From Oligoflexia bacterium (GTDB lineage Bacteria; Myxococcota_A; UBA796; UBA2385): DNA of 12,942 nucleotides. Under the pieces are notes generated by a model, which was not told the DNA's origin, did not search any database, and saw nothing but the letters and a program-made list of their open reading frames with translations. Made by a program: the position numbers and the translations under genes. Positions 6,380 to 12,942 of this stretch are shown here, piece by piece. Where the stretch lies: positions 1 to 12,942 of the forward strand of contig JAADHA010000327.1 of the NCBI GenBank assembly GCA_013152105.1, read 5' to 3'. Position 1 is the first letter of the stretch. The number at the start of each line of letters is the position of its first letter.

Positions 6380-7945
6380 ATGCTCTCCGCCCTTTCAGCC
6401 CTTCTCGCCCTTCCTGCCCTGCTGGCTGCGCTGCTGGCCTGCGCCCAGACCACCGGCCCCGCGCTGGACATCGACGGCGATGGCGACGGGCACGCCGCGC
6501 TCACGGCTGGTGGCGACGACTGCGACGACGCCAACCCCCAGGTCTTCCCCGGCGCCACGGAATCCTGCAACGGCCGTGACGACGACTGCGATGGTCTGGT
6601 GGATGAACCCTTCGATGTCGATCTGGACGGCTGGCTGGCCGACGCCCCGGGTTGCCTGGCCGTGGCTGGTGCGGTGGACTGCGACGACGCCGACCCCGCC
6701 GTCCACCCCCAGGCCACTGAGACCTGCAACGGGATCGACGACGACTGCGATGGAATCACGGACGAGGCCGAAGACGCCGATGGCGACGGCGTGAACGCCT
6801 GTGATGACTGCGACGATGGCGATCCGTCCACCTGGCCCGGCGCGCCCGAGCTGTGCGACGGGATCGACAATGACTGCAACGGCCAGGCCGACGAGCCCTT
6901 CGATGAAGACGGAGACGGCTGGTCGCCCTGCGGCGGGGATTGCGATGACGGGGATCCCCTGGTACACCCCGACGCGACCGAGGTCTGCGATGGCGTCGAC
7001 AACGACTGTGATGGCGACACCGACGAGGGCTTCGACCAGGACGGGGATGGCTTTGAGACCTGTCGTGGAGACTGCGACGACAGTGACGCGGCCCGCCACC
7101 CCTGGGCGGAAGAGATCTGCGACGGGCTCGATGACGACTGCAATGGCATCGTGGACGACACGCAGGACGCGGACGGTGATGGCGTCTCGGCCTGCGAGGA
7201 CTGCGACGACAGCAACGCCCAGGTCTTCCCCGGAGCGATCGAGCTTTGTGATGGCGTCGACACCAACTGCGACGGCGAGATGCTGGACGACGAGGACGAT
7301 GTAGATGGGGACGGTGTCCCGCTCTGTGGTGGGGACTGCGACGACGCCGACCCGGCCCGCGCTCCCGGCATGCTCGAGGTCTGCGACGGCGTGGACAATG
7401 ACTGCGACGACAGCACCGACGAGACCGTAGACCAGGACGGCGACGGACTGAGCGTGTGCGAGGGGGACTGCGACGACACCAGCGCCGACCGCCTGCCCGG
7501 CGCGATCGAGATCTGCGACGGCATCGACAACAACTGCGACGGCGCCCGGGACGAGGACGCCTGCGACGGCTGCGAGGTCGTCGAAGACGGCGCCCACGCC
7601 TACCTCTTCTGCACCACCCCGCTGTCCTTCAGCGATGCCTGGGCCGACTGCCTGGATCGCGGCTACGACCTGGCCGCGGTCGATGATGGCGACGAAGAGA
7701 CCTGGCTTTACGACGAAAGTCAGGCGCTCAGCGCCAGCACCTGGTGGGGGGGCTTCAACGACCAGGACACCGAGGGGACCTGGGTGTGGACCAACGGCCA
7801 AGCCGTCACCTATACCGATTGGGCATCTGGCGAGCCCAACGACTCGGGTGGCGAAGACTGCGGCCAGCTCTCCTGGAGCGGCGCTGCCTGGAACGACATC
7901 GACTGCGCCAGCACGGCGCCCTATGTCTGCGAGACGGCGGACTGA
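6380..7945 (+). CDS. Lipoprotein with eight MopE-type repeats and a C-type lectin domain
   Basis: 521 aa from ATG 6380. The signal peptide ends in lipobox AALLAC (Cys21). Residues about 45-396 carry eight Cys/Asp-rich repeats with the pattern DCDD-x-(5-7)-P-G-A-x-E-x-C-D-G-x-D-N-D-C-D-G, the putative metal-binding MopE motif, separated by DGDG calcium-type loops. Residues about 400-521 form a C-type lectin domain: WWGGFNDQDTEGTWVW, EPN (485-487) and WND (504-506), the calcium and sugar-contact motifs, with Cys424/Cys517 and Cys494/Cys509 as the expected disulfides. EPN is the signature linked to mannose-type sugars in animal lectins. It is the only plus-strand gene and lies between the two operons. 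A calcium-dependent surface binding role is likely; the ligand is unknown. Confidence 0.9.
   Translation: MLSALSALLALPALLAALLACAQTTGPALDIDGDGDGHAALTAGGDDCDDANPQVFPGATESCNGRDDDCDGLVDEPFDVDLDGWLADAPGCLAVAGAVDCDDADPAVHPQATETCNGIDDDCDGITDEAEDADGDGVNACDDCDDGDPSTWPGAPELCDGIDNDCNGQADEPFDEDGDGWSPCGGDCDDGDPLVHPDATEVCDGVDNDCDGDTDEGFDQDGDGFETCRGDCDDSDAARHPWAEEICDGLDDDCNGIVDDTQDADGDGVSACEDCDDSNAQVFPGAIELCDGVDTNCDGEMLDDEDDVDGDGVPLCGGDCDDADPARAPGMLEVCDGVDNDCDDSTDETVDQDGDGLSVCEGDCDDTSADRLPGAIEICDGIDNNCDGARDEDACDGCEVVEDGAHAYLFCTTPLSFSDAWADCLDRGYDLAAVDDGDEETWLYDESQALSASTWWGGFNDQDTEGTWVWTNGQAVTYTDWASGEPNDSGGEDCGQLSWSGAAWNDIDCASTAPYVCETAD
6522..7566 (+). repeat. Eight degenerate repeats encoding the MopE metal-binding motif
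   Basis: The units are about 120-135 bp each, recognisable from DNA such as TGCGACGAC and TGCGAYGGCRTCGACAA. They vary in sequence and length, so they are old duplications under protein-level constraint rather than recent exact copies. Confidence 0.7.
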
Positions 7946-8009
7946 TCTGGCTGGAAGCCGCTGCCGCCGCCGCCGCCCTGGAGCGCGGGCGTCTCGCACG
8001 CGACGCTCG

Positions 8010-8030
8010 GCGTGGGGCTCACACCCGCGC
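8010..8030 (+). terminator. GC-rich hairpin between convergent genes, weak terminator candidate
   Basis: GCGTGGG (8010-8016) pairs with CCCGCGC (8024-8030), including one G-U pair, across a 7-base loop. It lies between the stops of the lectin gene and the CotH gene. No T-tract follows, so intrinsic termination is uncertain. The rest of the 94-bp gap holds a short run of GCC triplets and no gene. Confidence 0.3.
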
Positions 8031-8039
8031 AGGGCCAGC

Positions 8040-9710
8040 TCAGGGAAACAGATCCGTCATCAGCGTCGCTGGCCGGTCCTGGATGAAGGCCACGGTGCTG
8101 CGCAGGCTGCTGGTGGAGTCCTGGCTGGTCGTCTCTTCAAAGGGGCCCGCCACCAGGTAGGGTAGCACCATGGCGTGCGCGACCGCCGCGTCTTCGTCCA
8201 GGCGCAGCGCGTCCATGCGATCGGCCGCTCGCCAGACCTCGCGCAGGTAGCGGGCCCGCAGCGAGGGCACCGCCAGACACCACACCCCCAGCGCTCCTCC
8301 GGCCACTTCGATGTTCCCGTCGTAGTCAAAGGTCTGGTCCACCCCCCAGGGCAGCAGTGAGAACAGGCCCGTGCTGGGATCGTGGTAGAAGCGGTAATTA
8401 TTGGGGTACCAGAAGTAGCCGTCCCAGTGGCCGATCGCGACCTCGACCGCCATGGCCCGCAACAGTTCGTCGATGTCGACCAGCGACTCGAGTTGAGGCA
8501 CCAGGGACTCGTCCGGGTCCTCGGCCAGCAGGGTGGCCAGCGCCAGCAGGTCGCTGCGGTCGTCGACATCGTCCTGACCCTGCTGGTCCTGGTCGAGCGC
8601 TTCGTAGCTGTCCAGCGTCAGGTCCTGGCCGTACTCGCCTTCGTAGAGGTTGCCCTGGGCGTCGTCGAACCAGCGCGCCAGGAAGCGATCATCCGGCGAC
8701 TCGACGTTGAGGTAGATCCCGCGGTACTCGCCGTTGATGCTCAACGCGACGTAGGATGTGCGTGGGGCCGGCACACCCAGGTCGGTGAACAGCGTGTAGG
8801 CCTCGCGTTCATGGACCAGACTGTAGTCCTGCACCATATTGTTCAGGGTCAGCTTGCCCAGGCCCTTGAGTTCGGCCGTCCCGCCGAAGGTGTGCATGTT
8901 CACCTTGAGGGCCGCCTTCTGGTCCATGGTTCGCTTGCTGCCCCACTGCCCCTTGATGTGAACCCCGACCGGCGCCAGGGTGACGGCCCCGAAGGACACG
9001 CTGCCTTCGACATAGGTGGTGCTATCCGCGGCAAGCGCCGCCAGACTGGCCTCGGGCAGGCCGATCTCGATCGTCAGCACCCGGTCGGAGACAAACAGGA
9101 GGTCCGTCGGATCGGTGCTCTGACCGGGGTCGAAGGGGTTGGAATTTCCCGGCGTCGCCACGATGCTCTGGGCGATGTTGGCGCCCCCATCGGGAAAGCG
9201 TCCCAGCACCACGTCGGCGTCCTGCGCCCCGAAGGTCCAGGCGTCGAGCACGGGCGATCCCCGGTCAGCCGGCCCGAAGAGCACCACCGATCCGCCCGAA
9301 GCCGGCAGCTTGAAGGGCAGGTGCAGGGGTCCCTGTTCGGCCTGCTCATCCAGCCACAACACCAGGTGCTGGCCCGGCTGGAGGGTCGTACCCATGGGCA
9401 CCGTCCAGGTCGGTCCGTCGGCGTCCGGCCCCAGCCCGTAGCCCCCCAGGACCACCGCGGCGTCGCCGGTCCCCACCAACTCCAGCCAGTCGTCTTCTTC
9501 GCCGGCTTCGTCGTCGAGCGTGCTCTCGTTGTCGGCCATCAGTTCGTTGATCAGCACCAGCGGGCGGGACTGTTCGCTGTCCGGCGTACCCTCGACCAGG
9601 GGGGCCACGCCGGGATCGGTCCAAGGCTTCGTGCCCCCAAGCGTGCCGCCCGGCTGGGCACAAGACAGCGCCAGGAGCAGGTCGGCTTGCAGGGCGAGGA
9701 GGACAGCCAC
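8040..9710 (-). CDS. CotH-kinase family lipoprotein with N-terminal lamin-tail domain
   Basis: 556 aa from GTG 9710. The signal peptide ends in lipobox LALSC (Cys17). A lamin-tail domain spans about 50-192 (LINELMADNES, DWLELVG, HLVLWLDE, ATPGNSN). A CotH kinase domain spans about 204-556: HIKGQWGSKRTMDQKAALKV (251-270), LKGLGKLTLNNMVQDYSLVHE, GVPAPRTSYVALSINGEYRGIYLNVE, GNLYEG, IGHWDGYFWYPNNYRFY (426-442) and LLPWGVDQTF (452-461). B. subtilis CotH is an atypical protein kinase that phosphorylates spore coat proteins. Here the usual W-D-x-D is W-G-V-D, which I recall in other bacterial members. The start is uncertain: GTG 9710 lacks a clear ribosome site, and 38 bases separate it from the permease stop. 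The frame is open further upstream through the permease gene, but that part is not protein-like. It is the last gene of operon A. Confidence 0.88.
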   Translation of the reverse strand: MAVLLALQADLLLALSCAQPGGTLGGTKPWTDPGVAPLVEGTPDSEQSRPLVLINELMADNESTLDDEAGEEDDWLELVGTGDAAVVLGGYGLGPDADGPTWTVPMGTTLQPGQHLVLWLDEQAEQGPLHLPFKLPASGGSVVLFGPADRGSPVLDAWTFGAQDADVVLGRFPDGGANIAQSIVATPGNSNPFDPGQSTDPTDLLFVSDRVLTIEIGLPEASLAALAADSTTYVEGSVSFGAVTLAPVGVHIKGQWGSKRTMDQKAALKVNMHTFGGTAELKGLGKLTLNNMVQDYSLVHEREAYTLFTDLGVPAPRTSYVALSINGEYRGIYLNVESPDDRFLARWFDDAQGNLYEGEYGQDLTLDSYEALDQDQQGQDDVDDRSDLLALATLLAEDPDESLVPQLESLVDIDELLRAMAVEVAIGHWDGYFWYPNNYRFYHDPSTGLFSLLPWGVDQTFDYDGNIEVAGGALGVWCLAVPSLRARYLREVWRAADRMDALRLDEDAAVAHAMVLPYLVAGPFEETTSQDSTSSLRSTVAFIQDRPATLMTDLFP

Positions 9711-9748
9711 CGGGGCAGTGTAGCGCTGGCCGGGATGCGGCGTCTCCC

Positions 9749-10939
9749 TCAGCGGCTGCTGAACACGACCCCAGGCTCCAGGCGCACGGCCGGGCGCACG
9801 CTGATCAAGGCCGCGAGGACGCTGATGATGGCGACCATCAGGCCCCCCGCCGCGGGCGCGAACCACATCAAGCGAAAGGGGTAGCCCCCGCGTGCCGCGA
9901 TGGTGCCAACGACGACGCACACGCCCATGCCGATGCCCGTGCCGAGCACCGCTACTGCGCTGGCCTGGGCGAAGACCATCAGCACGATCTGGCGGGTGGT
10001 GGCCCCCATGGCCTTGATCACGGCGTACTGGCGCAGGTGATCGGTGGTGAACATGAAGAGCATGACCGCGGTGACTCCGAAGCCCACCGACGCGGCCAGC
10101 GACATCATGGCACCCATATCGCCCACGTCTTCGGAGTTCACCAGGTACCAGCGCACCGTGTCCGTCTTGAAGTCTTCGGTGCTGCGCGCCCGCAGGCCGG
10201 TCTGGTCGTGAATGCGCTGGGCGAGGTTCTGGGGATCGACACCCTTCGCCGCGCTCACCAGGACGAAGGTGATGCGGTGGCGCCCAGGGGGCAGGATGCG
10301 GTCGGCGTTGGCCAGGCTCATGTAGAGCAGGGGTCGCGGTGGGAAGCGAGGCAGGGTGTGGCTGTGGCCGACGATCCGCACGCGGTGGTTGTTGAGCAGC
10401 AGTTCGTCGCCCGCGCGGAGCTCTCGGGTCGGGGCGTCGAGGTGCGGGCCGTCCTGGGGCCACTGGTCTGCGGTTGAGACCGGCGTCTGCAGCTTTCCCT
10501 CGGTGCCCCCGGCGTCGACGATGGCGGCCTGTGGCAGCCGTAGCCCTTCTGTAACCGTCGCTGAGGCTGCTGGCGCCCCTGCAAGGGTGATGTCGTCCAC
10601 ACCGATCACATCGAAGCTCTGGATGCTGCCGTTGGCGAAGCGCGCGTCTGCCTTGCCCAGGGCCATGGGGGCTGCCCAGACGACACCGGCCACACTGCGC
10701 ACCCGGGACAAGGCCGAGCTCGGCAGATTCACCGTCTGCTCGACGGACTGCACGGCCGGGTCCATCACCCAGACGTCGGCCTCGGGGTTCTCGGAGATGA
10801 GCGAGAAGCCGCGCGTCATGAAGCCCGCGAAGAAGGCGCTCGCGAAGGCGACCAGGAAAGACGCGAAGGCGATCCCGACGACCAGGCCGATGAACTTCGA
10901 GCTGTCCCCGCGCAGCATGGTGAGCGCGACCCGGATCAT
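9749..10939 (-). CDS. DevC/FtsX-type ABC transporter permease
   Basis: 396 aa from ATG 10939. The topology is that of MacB/DevC permeases: one N-terminal membrane helix (about 16-40), a large periplasmic domain (about 45-270), then three helices (about 277-298, 317-347, 358-380). DevC-like segments are SVEQTVNLP (65-73), VRSVAGVVWAAP (80-91) and DVIGVDDITLAGAP (110-123); YAVIKAMGAT (305-314) is the FtsX-domain coupling region. These permeases do not pull substrate through their membrane part like classical ABC exporters; they use a mechanical cycle to drive export through the adaptor and TolC. ATG overlaps the adaptor stop as ATGA. The heterocyst DevBCA exporter moves glycolipids, but the cargo here cannot be inferred. 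Confidence 0.92.
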   Translation of the reverse strand: MIRVALTMLRGDSSKFIGLVVGIAFASFLVAFASAFFAGFMTRGFSLISENPEADVWVMDPAVQSVEQTVNLPSSALSRVRSVAGVVWAAPMALGKADARFANGSIQSFDVIGVDDITLAGAPAASATVTEGLRLPQAAIVDAGGTEGKLQTPVSTADQWPQDGPHLDAPTRELRAGDELLLNNHRVRIVGHSHTLPRFPPRPLLYMSLANADRILPPGRHRITFVLVSAAKGVDPQNLAQRIHDQTGLRARSTEDFKTDTVRWYLVNSEDVGDMGAMMSLAASVGFGVTAVMLFMFTTDHLRQYAVIKAMGATTRQIVLMVFAQASAVAVLGTGIGMGVCVVVGTIAARGGYPFRLMWFAPAAGGLMVAIISVLAALISVRPAVRLEPGVVFSSR

Positions 10940-11832
10940 GGTGGCGGCGCCGAGATGTAGACATCCAGGTTCTCGCCGACCAACGACGGCAGGGCGGCGG
11001 GGTCCAGGCGGTAGATCACCTCGACGACACGCGAGTCCGTCAGCTCGGTGCCGTCCCCTCGGAACATGCTCTTGGGCACGACCATCGGCTCGATGCGCTC
11101 GAACTCCAGGGGCGCGTGGGCGCTGGGATCGCTGCGCCTGAAGGCCGTCGCGGGTGCGCCCGGCCTCAGGCGGCTGGCCTGGCTCTCGTCCACCTGGGCG
11201 CGCACGAAGAGGCAGCTATCGTCGCCCACCACCAGCAGCGCTGGGGCAGCGCCGGGGGCCGCGAACTGCCCGGGCCATGCGCGTAGGGCCAGGACCCGGC
11301 CGTCCAGTGGCGAGTAGAGGGTGCGCAGCTCGATCTGGGCCCCCAGCTCGCCAAGCTCGGCGCGGCGGGCGGCGAGTCGGGCCTTGTCGGCCTGGGCGGC
11401 GAAGCGACGGGCCGCGAGTTCCTTGCTGCTGATGATCGCGCCATCGCTGAGCTGCTCACCGGACTTCAGCAAGAAGCCGGACTGGTTCGCAGCGGCGAGG
11501 GCTTCGCGCACACGGGCTCGAGCGGTCTCTTGCTTTGCCAGCAGGTCGGCGGTCTGCAACCGCATCAGCGGCTGTCCGGCGGTCACGGTCTGGCCCCACT
11601 TCACCAGCACCTGGTCGATGACCCCGGCGGTGGGCGCGGCGACGGCCACCGCCCCGGTGCAGGGCTCGACCCGCCCCGTGCCGCCGATGTAGTTGTCGTA
11701 GGGGACCTGGGCGACGGCCACAGGCGTAGGCGCGGGTGAGGGTCCCGGCGGCCTGTCGCTGGCCACCGCGATCGCCATGGCGGCGAGGCCCACGACACAG
11801 AGTACGGGTGGGACCAGGGAGGAGATCTTCAT
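10936..11832 (-). CDS. HlyD/DevB-type periplasmic adaptor of the ABC exporter
   Basis: 298 aa from ATG 11832, with a strong ribosome site AGGAGG 6 bases upstream and ATGA overlap with the ATPase stop. The N-terminal membrane anchor is at about 5-24, followed by a Pro-rich stretch (28-38). The segment GGTGRVEPCTG and the lipoyl half APTAGVIDQVLVKWGQTVTAGQPL (66-89) start the adaptor fold; a helical hairpin spans about 95-165, and the second lipoyl half is TLYSPLDGRVLAL (171-183). The C-terminal beta-barrel and membrane-proximal parts follow. The hairpin is short compared with many HlyD proteins, as expected for DevB/MacA-like adaptors. It links the DevC-type permease to the outer membrane channel encoded upstream. 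Confidence 0.92.
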   Translation of the reverse strand: MKISSLVPPVLCVVGLAAMAIAVASDRPPGPSPAPTPVAVAQVPYDNYIGGTGRVEPCTGAVAVAAPTAGVIDQVLVKWGQTVTAGQPLMRLQTADLLAKQETARARVREALAAANQSGFLLKSGEQLSDGAIISSKELAARRFAAQADKARLAARRAELGELGAQIELRTLYSPLDGRVLALRAWPGQFAAPGAAPALLVVGDDSCLFVRAQVDESQASRLRPGAPATAFRRSDPSAHAPLEFERIEPMVVPKSMFRGDGTELTDSRVVEVIYRLDPAALPSLVGENLDVYISAPPP

Positions 11833-12548
11833 GCTTGCCCTCCTGGGGCGGGGGCGGGCCTGGGGGAGTCTGTTCGGACGATTCTGCCGTCCTCGATCCG
11901 GGCGAGGCGGTCGGCGAAGCCGAAGATGCGAGGGTCGTGGGTCACGACGACCACTGCGCGATCAGGGGCGCGCGCGGTGTGGATCAGCAGATCCATGATC
12001 GCCTGGCCCGAGTCGTGGTCCAGGTTGCTGGTGGGCTCGTCGCACAGGATGAGCTTCGGCTTGTGGACCAGGGCGCGAGCGATGGCCACCCGCTGCTGCT
12101 GTCCACCGCTGAGTTCCCTCGGGCGTGCGTGCGCGCGGCCGCCCAGGCCGACGAGATCGAGCAGATCCGCCGCGACCTTTTGGGCATCGCGGCGCCGCTG
12201 ACCGGCGATGATCAGCGGCAGAGAGACGTTCTCGGTGGCGTCCAGGGCGGGCAGCAGGTTGAAGGCCTGGAACACAAAGCCCATGGATCGGCCGCGAAAC
12301 AGCGCGCGATCCTTCTTGCCCATGGCGCGCAGATCCTGGCCCAGCACCAGGCAGTCTCCCCGGTCTTGGGGGAGCAGCGCCGCGATGACCGAGACCAGCG
12401 TGGTCTTGCCCGAGCCCGACGGTCCCACCAGCATCAGCAGCTCGCCATAGGCGACGTCGAGGTCGATGCCGCGCAGGGCTTGGGTTGCCGCCGCCCCGGT
12501 ACCAAAGGTCTTCTCGACGCCCCGGCAGGCCACCGCCACGGGGCTCAC
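11829..12548 (-). CDS. ABC transporter ATPase (LolD/MacB/DevA type)
   Basis: 239 aa from GTG 12548, which overlaps the upstream stop as GTGA and has GGAAG 6 bases before it. All nucleotide-binding motifs are intact: Walker A GPSGSGKT (42-49), Q-loop Gln94 (FVFQAFNLLP), signature LSGGQQQR (146-153), Walker B LILCDEP (166-172), D-loop SNLD (174-177) and H-loop His204 (VVVTHDP). Q-loop sequence and size match the family that energises FtsX/MacB-fold permeases rather than importers. An open frame extends upstream to 12926 but is Gly/Arg-rich antisense-type noise over the outer membrane gene. It powers the exporter formed with the adaptor and permease downstream. Confidence 0.95.
   Translation of the reverse strand: MSPVAVACRGVEKTFGTGAAATQALRGIDLDVAYGELLMLVGPSGSGKTTLVSVIAALLPQDRGDCLVLGQDLRAMGKKDRALFRGRSMGFVFQAFNLLPALDATENVSLPLIIAGQRRRDAQKVAADLLDLVGLGGRAHARPRELSGGQQQRVAIARALVHKPKLILCDEPTSNLDHDSGQAIMDLLIHTARAPDRAVVVVTHDPRIFGFADRLARIEDGRIVRTDSPRPAPAPGGQA
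11839..11844 (-). promoter_or_regulatory. Strong Shine-Dalgarno AGGAGG before the adaptor ATG at 11832
   Basis: This near-consensus site has 6-base spacing and lies inside the end of the ATPase gene. It suggests the adaptor is translated at a high level independently of coupling, fitting the multiple adaptor copies per transporter. Confidence 0.7.
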
Positions 12549-12942
12549 GGCTTGCTTCCAGCAGTGAGCGCGGGGATCAGCGCCGGGTCCTCTGTCGCCA
12601 GCAGCAGGTCCAGGCGAGCCGAGATCACCTGGCCGGTGAGCGCCAGCACCGCCGATTCGCCCTGGACCACCTGCTGCCGCAGCAGCAGCGCCGTGGCCAG
12701 GTCCAGCTCGCCGCCCTCGTAGCCCGCTTCGATCTGCCCCAGGGCCGCCGCCGCGTCGTCGAGGAGTTGGGGTGCGCTGAGGTCTTGCAAGCGGTCCGCG
12801 TCGCCGACCCGGTTTGTGGCGAGCCGTTGCTGGGCCGACGCGAGGTGGCTGGCCTGGATCTGCTGGCTCAAGACCACGGCCCGGACGCCCTGTTGTGCCG
12901 CTACCGCCCCCTGCTTGCGGGACCACAGGGGCAGGTCGAAGG
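12545..12942 (-). CDS. TolC-like outer membrane efflux protein, C-terminal part (5' end outside window)
   Basis: 131 codons are visible; the frame is open to the right edge, so the start is outside. The visible segment begins FDLPLWSRKQGAVAAQQ, the usual entry into the second helical hairpin of OEP proteins (I/L-P-L...G), and continues with long Ala/Gln/Leu helices (LSQQIQASHLASAQQRL, YEGGELDLATALLLRQQ). The YEGGELDLATALLLRQQ part corresponds to the Y-x-x-G family feature near the end of the domain. It would form the outer membrane and periplasmic tunnel for the exporter encoded just downstream; its stop overlaps the ATPase GTG. An internal GTG at 12877 is not the real start. Confidence 0.85.
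   Translation of the reverse strand, partial: FDLPLWSRKQGAVAAQQGVRAVVLSQQIQASHLASAQQRLATNRVGDADRLQDLSAPQLLDDAAAALGQIEAGYEGGELDLATALLLRQQVVQGESAVLALTGQVISARLDLLLATEDPALIPALTAGSKP

Noticed and set aside
6256..6579. Possible small plus-strand gene starting at ATG 6256 in the divergent region
   Set aside because: The first 40 codons look passable, but it runs out of frame into the lectin lipoprotein gene and has no ribosome site or domain.
6380..8000. Long minus-strand open frames (534 and 390 codons) opposite the MopE/lectin gene
   Set aside because: They are low-complexity (Val/Ala-rich and Ser/Pro-rich) mirrors of the DCDDGD repeats on the other strand; no domain or signal peptide is recognisable.
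8040..10964. A single 974-codon open frame covering the CotH gene and the permease region
   Set aside because: Only the part after 9710 looks like a protein (lipobox, lamin-tail, CotH). The upstream part is Arg/Gly/Pro-rich shadow sequence over the well-supported permease gene on the same strand in another frame.
12549..12926. N-terminal extension of the ABC ATPase to 12926
   Set aside because: It is Gly/Arg/Pro-rich and overlaps the outer membrane protein gene; the GTG at 12548 has a GTGA overlap and a good ribosome site.

Overview
The window is GC-rich, densely coded DNA from a bacterium with a Gram-negative envelope. It carries a TolC-type outer membrane protein, periplasmic adaptors and several predicted lipoproteins. 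Cys/Asp-rich MopE-type repeats, lamin-tail domains and Gly/Ser/Asp linkers, all on surface lipoproteins, point to Myxococcota or a related former deltaproteobacterial lineage. That placement is an inference from gene style; no rRNA or phylogenetic marker is present.

Layout, right to left on the minus strand. Operon A (12942 to 8040) encodes the C-terminal part of a TolC-like outer membrane efflux protein (cut by the window edge), a LolD/MacB/DevA-type ABC ATPase, a HlyD/DevB-type adaptor, a DevC/FtsX-type permease, and a lipoprotein with a lamin-tail domain plus a CotH-kinase domain. A single plus-strand gene (6380-7945) follows. It encodes a lipoprotein with eight MopE-type repeats and a C-terminal C-type lectin domain. 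Operon B (6155 to 1531, minus) encodes a beta-propeller-like exported protein, a second HlyD-type adaptor without its own ATPase or permease, a VTC-type (polyphosphate polymerase family) protein interrupted by an in-frame TAA, a DUF4956 membrane protein, and a lamin-tail/jelly-roll lipoprotein. After a 207-bp gap, a MopE-repeat/FG-GAP-like lipoprotein gene runs off the left edge.

Seven gene junctions are 4-base ATGA or GTGA overlaps, so each operon is probably translated as a coupled unit. VTC, DUF4956 and CotH/lamin-tail genes are, as I recall, recurrent neighbours in many bacteria. Here the set is split over two operons and joined to a complete tripartite ABC exporter and a second adaptor. 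My reading (inference) is a cell-surface system: a cytoplasmic or membrane TTM-fold enzyme with its DUF4956 partner, an envelope-spanning exporter, and surface lipoproteins including a CotH-type kinase. The substrate cannot be read from sequence. The most striking single feature is the stop codon inside the VTC domain: the frame, the conserved C-terminal motif and the coupling overlap with DUF4956 are all preserved beyond it.

Stretches without genes are short: 1324-1530, 6156-6379, 7946-8039 and 9711-9748. No tRNA, rRNA, CRISPR array or insertion sequence was seen.
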